NCBI RefSeq assembly: GCF_003852525.1
Contig: NZ_QAJL01000003.1
Span: 1,402,134 to 1,466,133 of the forward strand
DNA from: Pedobacter sp. KBW06
Lineage (GTDB): Bacteria; Bacteroidota; Bacteroidia; Sphingobacteriales; Sphingobacteriaceae
Direction: 5' to 3'
Length of the DNA stretch: 64,000 nt
The notes beneath the pieces are model-generated. The model had not been told where the DNA came from, made no database searches, and saw nothing but the letters and a program-made list of their open reading frames with translations. The position numbers and the translations under genes are program-made. Positions 10,205 to 19,280 of the stretch are shown here, one piece after another. Position 1 is the stretch's first letter. Every line of letters begins with the position of its first letter.

Positions 10205-11080
10205 TTATTTCCGGGCTAAAGTATATTTACCCCAAAAATCGGTAGGGCTGGCCAGTGCCTGAAAATCAAAGCCGGAATTTCCTCCCCCTCTTGGTCCGAA
10301 TCCACCACCGCCAAATCCACCTCTTCCGCCGCCGCCACCGCCGCCGCCAAAACCACCACCATCTAACCCTGGTATCTGTAATCCGTTTAATTTGATATTA
10401 TAAGCAAACTCCGTACTGCTGTCTTTTGTAAGACCAAAAGCGGCCAGTGGAATCGCTATTTCATAGAAAAAGGCATTGTCGGCACCAACTGATGCGACCG
10501 CTTTAATTCCATGTTCATTATATATAGATATCAAGGTATCTGCAGTATTCTTAAATCCACTGATCCTGATTTCTTTGACCTGGGCAAGTTGTGTTCTCTG
10601 CACTGCGGCCATCATAGAATCGCGCTGTTGCTTGCTCTGCTGCTGGCCACCGCCTCCGCCCATCACTGTTCCCATCATCATCCTGCGGCCTCCACCCTGT
10701 CCGCCTCCACGGTTTGTATTGCCACGGTTTATTAACGGATAAGTCAGTGTGATGCTTTCTTTTTCCTTCTTTTTACCATCAGGATTTACAGAAAATGTGA
10801 TCCCTCCGGCCATAATCTTCATGTTATTGGCCCCATCTGTAGATTTAATCGCTACATAAAGATTATTGTCATCATTGGCGATGGTATAATAAATATTTGT
10901 CCGCTTATTTAAAGCCTGAAAACTGTCGTTCCATTCTTTGTCTTTACCATCCACCCTGATTCCGGCAGGAGCAATTAGCCCGGCTGTCTGTACATCTGGT
11001 AATTTCTGCGCATATCCTGATAAACTGAAACCGGCAAGTAAAATGGTGTGGAAGGTGAATTTGAAAAATTTAGCTTTCAT
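10205..11080 (-). CDS. Secreted Gly-rich protein with a CBM9/DOMON-like beta-sandwich
   Basis: A 291-residue protein with a signal peptide (to GYAQ, residue 25). Residues about 40-115 (VDGKDKEWNDSF, then YTIANDDNNLYVAIKSTD) look like the N-terminal strands of a CBM9/DOMON-type beta sandwich; the matching C-terminal half resumes at about 165 and ends in DFWGKYTLARK. Two Gly-rich, Arg-containing segments interrupt it (about 119-146 and 238-270). The fold call rests on motif resemblance only. It is the first gene of an operon with the Gly-rich barrel protein, suggesting the two work together at the cell surface. Confidence 0.7.
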   Translation of the reverse strand: MKAKFFKFTFHTILLAGFSLSGYAQKLPDVQTAGLIAPAGIRVDGKDKEWNDSFQALNKRTNIYYTIANDDNNLYVAIKSTDGANNMKIMAGGITFSVNPDGKKKEKESITLTYPLINRGNTNRGGGQGGGRRMMMGTVMGGGGGQQQSKQQRDSMMAAVQRTQLAQVKEIRISGFKNTADTLISIYNEHGIKAVASVGADNAFFYEIAIPLAAFGLTKDSSTEFAYNIKLNGLQIPGLDGGGFGGGGGGGGRGGFGGGGFGPRGGGNSGFDFQALASPTDFWGKYTLARK

Positions 11081-11695
11081 AACGGGTCAAATTAATGGCA
11101 GTATTTTGTATGGTTGATGTGGTTAAGACTTTGTAAAATGATTTAGGTTTAATCGCTATAATTAATTTTTTTCTTCTTCATTTAGTTTGTTACAATCAAC
11201 AATAGATTTCCATAACAGGCGCCCTTCTGAAAGCGGTGTTCGATATCAGTAGATCCCCTGCTTGTCCGGAATATATCGTCGAAACCTACCAGCAACATCT
11301 ATTTGACCGGAAAGATGTCCCTGGTGCATTCCCGATACATCTCAGGGACGTTCCGGTTAACTGTGGTCATCGAACAACAATCGAATAAGGTTACATCCGC
11401 AAAACAAGTATTGATACTTTTTAAACGAAAACCTGTCTTTTTGCGTTTTAATTGTATACCTTGAAAAAAAGAGCCAATATGATGATATACGGAGTAAAAG
11501 TTGGATTTTCAGAAATAATGATCATGATGATGGGCTTAATTATACTTTTCCTGGTGATCAGGGCCTTTATTTTTCAACCCAGAAGTTAAGTTGACATTTG
11601 AGCTGCCCGGTGCAGACACCATTAAGAGCATTTCCGGTCAGAAAGCATTTTACAATCTATAGTGGAAAAGAAGCTGAATTTAGGTTAAAACAGAT
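11081..11695. other. 615-bp intergenic region without a conventional gene
   Basis: No long coding frame is present. It holds an imperfect 52-base hairpin (11306-11357: arms ACCGGAA/TTCCGGT and GTCCCTG/CAGGGAC), a small inverted repeat AAGTAT-TG-ATACTT (11406-11419), and a possible 36-residue membrane peptide (11479-11589). The left end must contain the promoter for the gene starting at 11080, but I found no clean -7 box. Confidence 0.6.
11479..11589 (+). CDS. Possible 36-residue single-pass membrane peptide
   Basis: The frame ATGATGATATACGG...AGAAGTTAA encodes 36 residues: a short N-region (MMIYGVKVGFSEI), a Met-rich hydrophobic helix (MIMMMGLIILFLVI) and a basic tail (RAFIFQPRS). One transmembrane segment with an Arg-containing cytoplasmic end is a plausible small membrane protein. 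The upstream AAAAAAAGAG is at best a weak ribosome site. It is convergent with cydB, so it is not a CydX in the usual operon position. Support is composition and shape only. Confidence 0.3.
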   Translation: MMIYGVKVGFSEIMIMMMGLIILFLVIRAFIFQPRS

Positions 11696-12715
11696 CTAAT
11701 GATCTGAAGGCAGCGCTCCCCGTTTCTGAAAAATATAGATCAGGTAAAATAAAGCAGGCAAAATAAAGATACTCCCGATCAACAATGCATAAGCCAGGGA
11801 GTCTATTGTTTTTGTTTGTCCCTGATGGGTCAGTAAGGAAAGGTTCTCACCATTCTTCAGCATCACAATATCCGGAAAATGACTGTAGGTCGCAGCAAAC
11901 AATATCATGGAAACCTGAAAACCGGCCAGCAGCCTCAGCATAATCGGCTTGTCCCGCTCTAAAATAAAGAACATGATCACCAATGAAATACTGGCAGCAA
12001 TAATGGCAATCAGGCCGGGAGTATCTCCGAAGATCCAGTTAAACAAAGGAATTTGTTCCAGATAAGCGGCAAAGAAGACCAGCGCCCCACACCCCATTAC
12101 GATAAAAATGGTTCTTCGTGCTTTTCTGGTAAAGTGTTTCCGGTCGCTTTCGTTATCGGTTTGTCCGATGATAAAGATCGTGGCTAAAAATCCGCAAATG
12201 CTTACCGTAAAAATTCCAACCGCTATAGAAAACCAATTGAGCCAGCTAAAAACATAAGCCGATAAAAAATCATTTGCCAAAAGGTCGATCCTGCCCGAAA
12301 CGGCACTTGCCGCAATGATCCCAAGAAAAAAGGGCGTAATCAGGCTGGAATATACAAAGATCGGTGTGTACACCTTTTGCATGTCATCTTCTACGGCATC
12401 GTAATTTCGAAAAACAAAAGCCGTTCCACGGGCAATGATACCGAGCAGCATGCAAACCAGCGGAATGTGCAGGTAAACGGAAACCGTGGTGTATATTTTA
12501 GGAAAACCTACAAAGAGAATCACAATAGCGATGATCAGCCACATGTGATTGGCTTCCCAGATCGGGCCTATTGCATCATACATGGTTTTACGGGTCCTGT
12601 CTTTATTTCCTTTAGAAGTAAAAAGCTCGATAATTCCTGCCCCAAAGTCGGCGCCGCCTAAAAGGATGTACAATAAAATGGCGGTCCAGAGAAAAATAAT
12701 AACAACGTAGATCAT
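11696..12715 (-). CDS. cydB: Cytochrome bd ubiquinol oxidase subunit II (CydB)
   Basis: A 339-residue multi-helix membrane protein beginning with the CydB hallmark LLYILLGGADFGAGIIELF, followed by IGPIWEANHMWLIIAIVILFVGFP, the conserved W-E-x-N-H-x-W segment. It pairs with CydA to make the quinol-oxidising, oxygen-reducing bd oxidase used under low oxygen or respiratory stress. It starts four bases after the cydA stop and is clearly co-transcribed. Length is usual for the compact CydB type. Confidence 0.97.
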   Translation of the reverse strand: MIYVVIIFLWTAILLYILLGGADFGAGIIELFTSKGNKDRTRKTMYDAIGPIWEANHMWLIIAIVILFVGFPKIYTTVSVYLHIPLVCMLLGIIARGTAFVFRNYDAVEDDMQKVYTPIFVYSSLITPFFLGIIAASAVSGRIDLLANDFLSAYVFSWLNWFSIAVGIFTVSICGFLATIFIIGQTDNESDRKHFTRKARRTIFIVMGCGALVFFAAYLEQIPLFNWIFGDTPGLIAIIAASISLVIMFFILERDKPIMLRLLAGFQVSMILFAATYSHFPDIVMLKNGENLSLLTHQGQTKTIDSLAYALLIGSIFILPALFYLIYIFQKRGALPSDH

Positions 12716-12719
12716 AGGA

Positions 12720-14048
12720 TTAGCTTTTAGGGACTTCAGTGGAAGAATCGTATAACTTACCCACCATGGTAATCTGGCGGTACAACAACAAACTCACAAT
12801 TACAGAAAGCGAAATGTATACTCCTGTAAAAAGGTAAAAGGAATAGGCAATTCCGGGCATTGGTGTTACCGCATCGGCAGTCCTCATGATCCCATGAATG
12901 ATCCAGGGTTGCCGTCCAACTTCGGTAACGGTCCATCCGGCCTCCAAAGCGATGAAACCCATCGGAGTAGCGATCACAAATAATTTCAGCAGCCAGTTGC
13001 TGTTCAGCCATTGTTTCTTCTTCCAGAGGGCGATAAAATACAATAGTGCAAGCCCTACCATGGCCATCCCCAGTCCAACCATCACCTGAAAAGCATAATG
13101 GGTTACACCTATCGGCGGCTGGTCTTCTTTAGGCACACTGTCGAGCCCCTTTACTTCTCCGTTAAAATCACCTGTGGCCATAAAACTGAGCAATCCGGGA
13201 ATTTTGATGGCATAATCCACTTTTTTTCCGGCAGTATCGGGAATCCCTCCGATAATCAGCGGGGCATTTCTTTCGGTATGAAAATGGGCCTCCATGGCCG
13301 CGAGTTTCGCCGGCTGACGCTTTGCTACATCTTTGGCAGAGATATCGCCGCTGATGGGCTGTAAACAAGCCGCAATCGTTCCGAATACCGCGGCAATCTT
13401 AAAGGCTTTACTGTGGAAGGCCACATTTCTACCCCGAAGGATCATTAAGGCATGGACCCCGGCAACCGCAAAACCTGTGGACACAAAAGCAGCCACCGTC
13501 ATGTGGAGTGCCTGGGAAAACCAGGCATCATTAAACATGGCCTTGATCGGATCAATATTGAGGTATTGCCCGTCTATATAATCGAAACCTGCCGGACTGT
13601 TCATCCAGGCATTTGCAGCGACCACCAGAATTCCAGACAGCAAACCGCTGATGCCAACCACCACACCTGTTGCCCAATGGAACCAGGGATTAATCCTGTT
13701 CCAGCCATACAGGTAAAAACCAAGCGCTATCGCTTCAATAAAAAATGCCGTTCCCTCTAAAGAGAAAGGCATTCCGAATATGGGTCCTGCATGTTCCATA
13801 AATTTGGGCCAGAGCAGGCCCAGCTCAAAAGACAATACGGTTCCTGAAACTGCACCGGTGGCAAAGAAAATCGCCACTCCCTTACTCCAGGCCTTCGTGA
13901 CATCCCGGTAAACTACATTTTTGGTTTTAAGCCAGTAAAAGTGAGCCAGAGACATGAAAAATGGCATCACCATTCCAATACAAGCAAAAACAATGTGAAA
14001 GCCAAGGGAAAAGGCCATCTGAAGGCGGGCAGCTAAAAAATCGTCCAT
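12720..14048 (-). CDS. cydA: Cytochrome bd ubiquinol oxidase subunit I (CydA), short Q-loop type
   Basis: A 442-residue protein carrying the haem-ligand candidates His18 (LGFHIVFACIG) and His182 (SQALHMTVAAF), the acidic pair Glu98/Glu105 in SLEGTAFFIEAIALGFYLYGW, and GRQPWIIHG near the C-terminus. The length and the EGTAFFIE spacing resemble short-Q-loop (CioA-like) enzymes rather than the longer E. coli CydA. It is the catalytic subunit: it binds the haems and oxidises quinol. First gene of the cydAB operon, with a -7 box about 45 bases upstream. Confidence 0.97.
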   Translation of the reverse strand: MDDFLAARLQMAFSLGFHIVFACIGMVMPFFMSLAHFYWLKTKNVVYRDVTKAWSKGVAIFFATGAVSGTVLSFELGLLWPKFMEHAGPIFGMPFSLEGTAFFIEAIALGFYLYGWNRINPWFHWATGVVVGISGLLSGILVVAANAWMNSPAGFDYIDGQYLNIDPIKAMFNDAWFSQALHMTVAAFVSTGFAVAGVHALMILRGRNVAFHSKAFKIAAVFGTIAACLQPISGDISAKDVAKRQPAKLAAMEAHFHTERNAPLIIGGIPDTAGKKVDYAIKIPGLLSFMATGDFNGEVKGLDSVPKEDQPPIGVTHYAFQVMVGLGMAMVGLALLYFIALWKKKQWLNSNWLLKLFVIATPMGFIALEAGWTVTEVGRQPWIIHGIMRTADAVTPMPGIAYSFYLFTGVYISLSVIVSLLLYRQITMVGKLYDSSTEVPKS

Positions 14049-14093
14049 ATTAAGGTTTTAATAAACGGTAATGGCTAAAAGAAATTCTGCGGG

Positions 14094-14101
14094 CAAAGTT
14101 A
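14094..14101 (-). promoter_or_regulatory. Candidate -7 box for cydAB
   Basis: The minus strand reads TAACTTTG, a match to TAnnTTTG, leaving a leader of about 40 bases before the cydA start. It lies in the divergent spacer shared with the GLPGLI gene, whose operator array begins 65 bases away. Confidence 0.5.
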
Positions 14102-14165
14102 ATGCTTAATGACTGTAGAACATATTATTTCCTGATTAATTAAACATAATGAAGTAAAAAAATTC

Positions 14166-14218
14166 TACGATTAATTAGTATTATTACGATACTTTCGTAT
14201 GTTTACAATATTATCGTA
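14166..14218 (+). promoter_or_regulatory. Triple BlaI-type operator array before the GLPGLI/TonB operon
   Basis: Three 15-bp TAC...GTA dyads start exactly 19 bp apart: TACGATTAATTAGTA (14166), TACGATACTTTCGTA (14185) and TACAATATTATCGTA (14204). The last differs by one base from TACGATATTATCGTA at 19647, directly before the blaI-like start codon. The array ends 33 bases before the ATG at 14252, where a bound repressor would block transcription. A weak -7-like TATGTTTA (14198-14205) lies inside it. Confidence 0.75.
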
Positions 14219-14251
14219 GTTAACCCTCATTATTCAACCAAAAACAACCAC

Positions 14252-15193
14252 ATGAAAAAACAAATTCTTCTGATAGGCGGCCTTACCGCCTTACTTTTCG
14301 GCCCCCTTAAAGCCCAGAAAGCAGACAGCATCCGCGCAAAAGCAATTTACAGTTTTACCCATATCAAAGACACCATACAGCGTGATAAGGCATCAAGCGA
14401 AGAAATGGTGCTGCTTCTCGGTACAAAAACCAGTGCCTACCTGAGCATGGACAAAATCCAGTTCGACATTCAGCGCAAAAAAGACATTGAAGAACAAATC
14501 AAAAACGCTGTTCCCGGGAAGTTGAGCATCAACATCAAAGGCAGCCCGAAGAGCCTCACTTATGATGAGTTCTACCAATATCCTGCGGAAAAGAAAATCA
14601 TCATCAAAAAAAAACTGGTTAACAATTACCTGGTCGAGGAAGCGCTTCCCGAAATCAACTGGAACATTAGCTCAGATACGAGTACCATTTCCGGTCTGAA
14701 ATGTCAGAAAGCAACCACCCGCTTTAAAGGCAGAGATTATACAGCCTGGTTTTGTCCGGATCTTCCTTTCCAAAGCGGGCCATGGAAACTCAATGGCTTA
14801 CCCGGATTAATTGTGGAAGCCCAGGATGCAAAAAAAGAAGTGGTTTTCAAATTTCAGGGATTTGAAAAGGTACACAATACCGCCGCAGTAAAACCAGAAG
14901 AACCAGAGTCCTCCATTGGTGGGGTCAGTATTGGTGGAAAGGTGAACATCTCCGGATTAACCAGTGCCGACCTGTTGAGCTCTCCAACCTTTTATTTGCC
15001 TAAAGGCAGTATAAAGACCACGCAAAAAGAATTTGATAAGCTGAGCGAGGCCATGAAAAAGGATCCCGATGGTTTCATCAATTCCTCACTGGCAGCGGAA
15101 GGACGTGGAATAACCGGACAAAGAACAATGACTAAAAGTAAATTCATCACAGAAACGGTTAACAATCCGATAGAACTACCTGAGGTAAAATGA
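14252..15193 (+). CDS. GLPGLI family secreted protein
   Basis: A 313-residue protein with a signal peptide (to about residue 21, PLKAQ) and the family signature itself, NGLPGLIVEA (G182-I187), preceded by AWFCPDLPFQSGPWKL, the typical lead-in. GLPGLI proteins (Porph_ging family) are exported Bacteroidota proteins of unknown activity that recur beside TonB-receptor-like barrels. That is the case here: the next gene starts inside this stop codon (ATGA, 15190-15193), so the two are translationally coupled. Three BlaI-type operators lie upstream. Confidence 0.93.
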   Translation: MKKQILLIGGLTALLFGPLKAQKADSIRAKAIYSFTHIKDTIQRDKASSEEMVLLLGTKTSAYLSMDKIQFDIQRKKDIEEQIKNAVPGKLSINIKGSPKSLTYDEFYQYPAEKKIIIKKKLVNNYLVEEALPEINWNISSDTSTISGLKCQKATTRFKGRDYTAWFCPDLPFQSGPWKLNGLPGLIVEAQDAKKEVVFKFQGFEKVHNTAAVKPEEPESSIGGVSIGGKVNISGLTSADLLSSPTFYLPKGSIKTTQKEFDKLSEAMKKDPDGFINSSLAAEGRGITGQRTMTKSKFITETVNNPIELPEVK

Positions 15194-17856
15194 GATTAAG
15201 CATGCTCCTGATCCTTTCTTTGTTCTTGACGAAGCAGGGCATCGCACAAAGCCAGATCCGGGGTCAGATTAAAGACCCTAAAGGCAAAGCCATAAACTCA
15301 GCCACCGTAACTTTGAAAAGCGGGGATGGAAAGATCATTGCCTATACCCGCAGTGATGAAAAGGGAGCTTATCAGCTCAAAGCAGCAGCAGTGCCGCCCG
15401 CCGGTTCTTCCCTTGAAGTGAGCAGCCTGGGTTATAAACGTGAAGTTCAGCCCTTTGGCGATCAGCATAAAAACTATGATTTTGTGCTCCATGAATCGGC
15501 CATCGATCTGCCAACGGTAGTCGTAAACAACAGGCCCAGACTGAAAGTAGATGGGGATACCCTAAATTATAAGCTATCGGATTTTAGCAATAAGCAAGAC
15601 CGGGTATTGGGGGATGTCTTAAAAAAAATGCCTGGTATCGAGGTGGCTACAGATGGCAGAATCTCTTACAATGGCAAGAACATTTCAAATTTTTACATTG
15701 ATGGAGACAACCTGCTGGACGACAAATACAACATTGCTACTAAAAGCATTCCAAAAGAAGCGGTAGATAAGGTTCAGGTGATTCAAAATGACCAGCCGAT
15801 CAAAATGCTCAGGAATAAGATGAACAGTGATGATGTCGCCTTAAACATTACCATCAAAGATGAGGCTAAAATCAAGCTCATCGGCCAGGCCAGCCTGGGT
15901 GCCGGCCTTCCCAATCGTTTTGATGAAAACATCAATGGCATGATGTTCAACAAAAAATACAAGGGCATCAACTACCTGAAAGGAAACAACATCGGTAATG
16001 ATCCGGCCAGAGAGCTGACTTCCCATAACTTTTCAGAACTCAAAGAGCGCCTGAATAATAATAAACCAGGTGCAATCTTATCTACCGGAGCTGCCGGTGT
16101 ACCCGACCTGCCCCAGAACAGGTATCTTTTTAACCGTGCAGCCCTCCTCAACGTAAACAACCTCTTTAACCTGAAAAAGGATGTTCAGTTAAAAACAAAC
16201 CTCTATTACCTCCTGGACCGGCAACAAAGAGATTATGATAAATTTACGGAGTATTACCTGCCTTCAGGAAATGTGAGTTTTACGGAAAAACAGTCCAATA
16301 CCTCCAAACCAAATCAGTTCCGGGCACAGGCGAGCCTCAACATCAACCGAGAGAAATCTTACCTCAACAACACCTTCATCAGCAATTACAGCCCAATGAA
16401 ATACCAGGTCGGTTTAAACACCAATGGCATTCCCTTCGGACAGCAACTCCGGCAAAAGGCATTTGATGTCTCCAATGAATTCAGTTACCTCAACACACTG
16501 AAAAACGGGAACATCTATAACCTGTACTCCTACCTCAGTTACAGCAATCAGCCGGAGAAACTACAGGTTAATTCGGGCTTAAATGAGGAGCAGCTGAACC
16601 AGGGAATTCCCTATTCAGCGCTCATACAGACCAGCAATACCCCTGCCTATTTTACCAATACCTACCTCTCCTTTAAAAAAGTATTTTCCGGAATTATCCA
16701 GACTTATAAAACGGGCTTTAGTTTCCAGGCGCAGCAATTAAATTCTGCACTAAACACCGTCCAGGAGGATTCACAAATACAACCGGCCGCAATTGAGGCC
16801 TTCAATAACCTGGAATGGAAACGGTCAAACCTGTATACGGAGGGATTGTATGAATATGAAACGGAAGACGAAAAACTGAAGGCCAGTCTCAGTGTACCAT
16901 TGAGCTATCAGTACATTCAGTATCGGGATCCGGGTTATGCACTGGATCAAAAAATGAATAAGTTTTTTGTAAGTCCGGGCCTAAGACTCAAGTATCAGAC
17001 AGGAGTAGAGAACTATTTGCAGTTTTCCTATGCTTTAAAAAATGAACTGGGGACTATGGATGATGTCTACCGGGGAGCGATCTTGAAAAATTACCGCAGT
17101 TTGTACGCCAACAACGCTCCCTTATCTGAGCAAAAGAACCATACGGCGGCACTGAGTTTCAATTACCGAAAAGCCATTACAATGTTCTTTTTTAATCTGC
17201 AGGCAAGCTATAGCAGGATCAACCTGAATACCATATCTTCCAGCATCCTGACCAACAACCTGCAGCAAAGAATCGTATTGCCTTACGACAATAACATCAG
17301 CGCGTATAATCTGGCCGGAAATGTCAGCAAGTATTGGTTTGAACTAAGGACAACCTTCAGTATGGGATTGAGCTGGTCGCAAAGCATGAATAACCAGTTT
17401 CAGAACAATACACTGCTGCCCTACAAGGCAATAAACAACGGCATAAAAGCAGGCTTTCAAAGTAAAATCAGCAATAACACCAATTTAAACTATGCTATAA
17501 ATTACAACCAGATGGAGAGTAAAAGCACAGCAAATAAAGAGGAACCAATAAGATATCAGCAGATCAGGCAACAGGCAGAATTGTCTCTGATGCCCTTCAA
17601 TGATTTTTTCCTAAACTTATCGGCTGAGCATCTTTACACCAAACAATCCGGACAAGGCAAGCTGAGTTATCTTTTCTCAGACCTCAGCGCCAGGTATAAG
17701 CTGAACAAGATCAATACTGATTTTGAGTTCGGGATCAGTAACCTTGGAAACATAAAAACCTATCGTGCAGTGTACCTGTCCAGCAATGCTTTTACTTCCG
17801 GTACTTATGAAATACCCGGCAGAATAGCGATACTTAAAGCTACTTTAACTTTTTAA
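15190..17856 (+). CDS. TonB-receptor-like outer-membrane barrel with carboxypeptidase regulatory domain
   Basis: An 888-residue protein with a signal peptide (to about residue 19), a carboxypeptidase regulatory-like domain (about 20-95, IRGQIKDPKGKAINSATVTL), a plug-like domain (about 105-235, with VLGDVLKKMPGIEVATDG, then FYIDGDNLLDDKYN and VDKVQVIQNDQPIKM) and a beta barrel rich in Asn, Tyr and Leu. It belongs to the barrel family that accompanies GLPGLI proteins; the transported ligand is unknown. Start overlaps the GLPGLI stop by four bases. Its last 17 bases overlap the 3' end of the convergent M56 protease gene. Confidence 0.9.
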   Translation: MRLSMLLILSLFLTKQGIAQSQIRGQIKDPKGKAINSATVTLKSGDGKIIAYTRSDEKGAYQLKAAAVPPAGSSLEVSSLGYKREVQPFGDQHKNYDFVLHESAIDLPTVVVNNRPRLKVDGDTLNYKLSDFSNKQDRVLGDVLKKMPGIEVATDGRISYNGKNISNFYIDGDNLLDDKYNIATKSIPKEAVDKVQVIQNDQPIKMLRNKMNSDDVALNITIKDEAKIKLIGQASLGAGLPNRFDENINGMMFNKKYKGINYLKGNNIGNDPARELTSHNFSELKERLNNNKPGAILSTGAAGVPDLPQNRYLFNRAALLNVNNLFNLKKDVQLKTNLYYLLDRQQRDYDKFTEYYLPSGNVSFTEKQSNTSKPNQFRAQASLNINREKSYLNNTFISNYSPMKYQVGLNTNGIPFGQQLRQKAFDVSNEFSYLNTLKNGNIYNLYSYLSYSNQPEKLQVNSGLNEEQLNQGIPYSALIQTSNTPAYFTNTYLSFKKVFSGIIQTYKTGFSFQAQQLNSALNTVQEDSQIQPAAIEAFNNLEWKRSNLYTEGLYEYETEDEKLKASLSVPLSYQYIQYRDPGYALDQKMNKFFVSPGLRLKYQTGVENYLQFSYALKNELGTMDDVYRGAILKNYRSLYANNAPLSEQKNHTAALSFNYRKAITMFFFNLQASYSRINLNTISSSILTNNLQQRIVLPYDNNISAYNLAGNVSKYWFELRTTFSMGLSWSQSMNNQFQNNTLLPYKAINNGIKAGFQSKISNNTNLNYAINYNQMESKSTANKEEPIRYQQIRQQAELSLMPFNDFFLNLSAEHLYTKQSGQGKLSYLFSDLSARYKLNKINTDFEFGISNLGNIKTYRAVYLSSNAFTSGTYEIPGRIAILKATLTF

Positions 17857-19279
17857 AGTCTTTTGTATAAATACGAACCCCTTTGGTTTTTGGGTATTGA
17901 TCCGTCTTTTGGACATTTACACTTTCAATATCAATGGGGTTCAATTCTCTCATCTTTTCTGCCGAAACCTCTACATCGTCAATATAAATTTTAATGTCCG
18001 GATCCTCCCCAATAAAGGTTACCTGAGCAGGTTTTGTGTCGCTCCTGTTTCCTTTAAGCACCAGCACTTTCACCGAATCTTTACTCGTTAAATGCATAGA
18101 TCCGACTCCCCTGGTTTTGAAAACTGCCATCCTTGTTGCTACCGGAGCTCCATCGGCATTGGTTTCCCCTGCATCAATCCGCCTGATCTGTATGGTAGTT
18201 AGCCGTTTCCCGGTATCTGTTTGTGCTATGTTTACAGCTGTTTCCATTTCGGCTTTCTTGCTGGTTTGCTGCAGTTCAGGAACAATTTTTGAGCTTTTAT
18301 TTTTCTCTTTAACGATCTTTTTTTCAGTTACCAGAACTGATTTTTCTGCCTTTGGCGCAGCTGACGATCTGCTGTTCGTTTTAAGGGCAGGCTGAAAACC
18401 AAGGTTCGCTTTTATCTCTGTTTTAAATAAGGTAAATGCAGTAGTCAGCACCAACAATACCGGTAACAAAAACACGTACCTGATTAACTGAACACCCGAA
18501 GATTTTCTGGAATTCATCATGATAATCCGCCTTTTTATTCCTGTGATATTGAAGTTATTCATCAGGACTGAAGGTGTTCCCGAAGAAACAGTATGGATCA
18601 TACTGTATTGATAAGCTTTTCGGTCAATCCCTTTTTTCAGAATCTGCTGGTCTGTGATAAACTCTACATTTTCCTTAATTGCTTTTCTCATGTACCATAC
18701 CCCTGGATTAAACCAATAAAAAACAGTGGTCAGTTCTGCCAGAAGAATATCTACCGTATGCCATTCTTTTACGTGTACCTGTTCATGCTCCAATACAGCA
18801 TCCAGCTCTGTTGGCTGATGAAGATCAGGATTGAGGTAAATGTTCCGCCAAAAGGAAAAAGTGCTGATGTTTCCTTCCAGAAAACGAACCTCATACGCGT
18901 TCACCTTCCCAGGGACCGAACTTTGGTGCACCCGGTAGAGGGAGTAAAACCTGATCAGCATCCGGCCGGACATGATCAGCACACCTGCCCAGAAAATGAC
19001 CCTGGCAATGAACCAGTAATCAAAACCTGCAGCATCAGTGGCTGCAATATAAAAAGTAGGCAAAACTGCAGCGATTGGTCTCAATGCTTCCTCGTGTTGG
19101 CCGAAAAGGGCCATAGGATCCACGAATGGATACAAAGAAGAAAACACAATTCCCGCAAGCAGGAAGAAACGGTTAAGCGTATAGAAAGTAAGCTTCCGGA
19201 GAATCAGGTAATAAGCCAGGCAAAAGAGGAGCAATCCGGCATTTACCTTCAACAGAAAAACAAAGAATTCGGGCATCAC
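17840..19279 (-). CDS. BlaR1-like M56 family membrane metallopeptidase
   Basis: A 479-residue protein with N-terminal membrane helices (about 7-50 and 90-112), a zinc peptidase site LEHEQVHVKEW (His165-Glu166, His169) with a downstream acidic ENVEFITDQ, a further helix (about 265-288), and a C-terminal extracytoplasmic part rich in Lys/Ser. That part ends in a plug-like motif (IKIYIDDVEVSAEKM...IESVNVQK). In BlaR1/MecR1 systems the protease cleaves the partner repressor after sensing a ligand outside. The repressor gene lies one base upstream. There is no penicillin-binding sensor domain, so the signal is probably not a beta-lactam. Confidence 0.9.
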   Translation of the reverse strand: MMPEFFVFLLKVNAGLLLFCLAYYLILRKLTFYTLNRFFLLAGIVFSSLYPFVDPMALFGQHEEALRPIAAVLPTFYIAATDAAGFDYWFIARVIFWAGVLIMSGRMLIRFYSLYRVHQSSVPGKVNAYEVRFLEGNISTFSFWRNIYLNPDLHQPTELDAVLEHEQVHVKEWHTVDILLAELTTVFYWFNPGVWYMRKAIKENVEFITDQQILKKGIDRKAYQYSMIHTVSSGTPSVLMNNFNITGIKRRIIMMNSRKSSGVQLIRYVFLLPVLLVLTTAFTLFKTEIKANLGFQPALKTNSRSSAAPKAEKSVLVTEKKIVKEKNKSSKIVPELQQTSKKAEMETAVNIAQTDTGKRLTTIQIRRIDAGETNADGAPVATRMAVFKTRGVGSMHLTSKDSVKVLVLKGNRSDTKPAQVTFIGEDPDIKIYIDDVEVSAEKMRELNPIDIESVNVQKTDQYPKTKGVRIYTKDFKKLK

Positions 19280-19280
19280 A

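Noticed and set aside
9123..10369. Gly-codon tracts as DNA tandem repeats
   Set aside because: The codons are mixed and units are irregular, so protein-level low complexity explains them better than a slippage repeat.
11212..11388. Open frame of 58 codons without an ATG in the 615-bp gap
   Set aside because: No start codon, no similarity I recognise; the hairpin arms inside it explain its base pattern as well as coding would.
11479..11589. Calling the 36-residue peptide a CydX subunit
   Set aside because: It is on the strand opposite to cydAB, is convergent with cydB, and lacks a recognisable CydX sequence.
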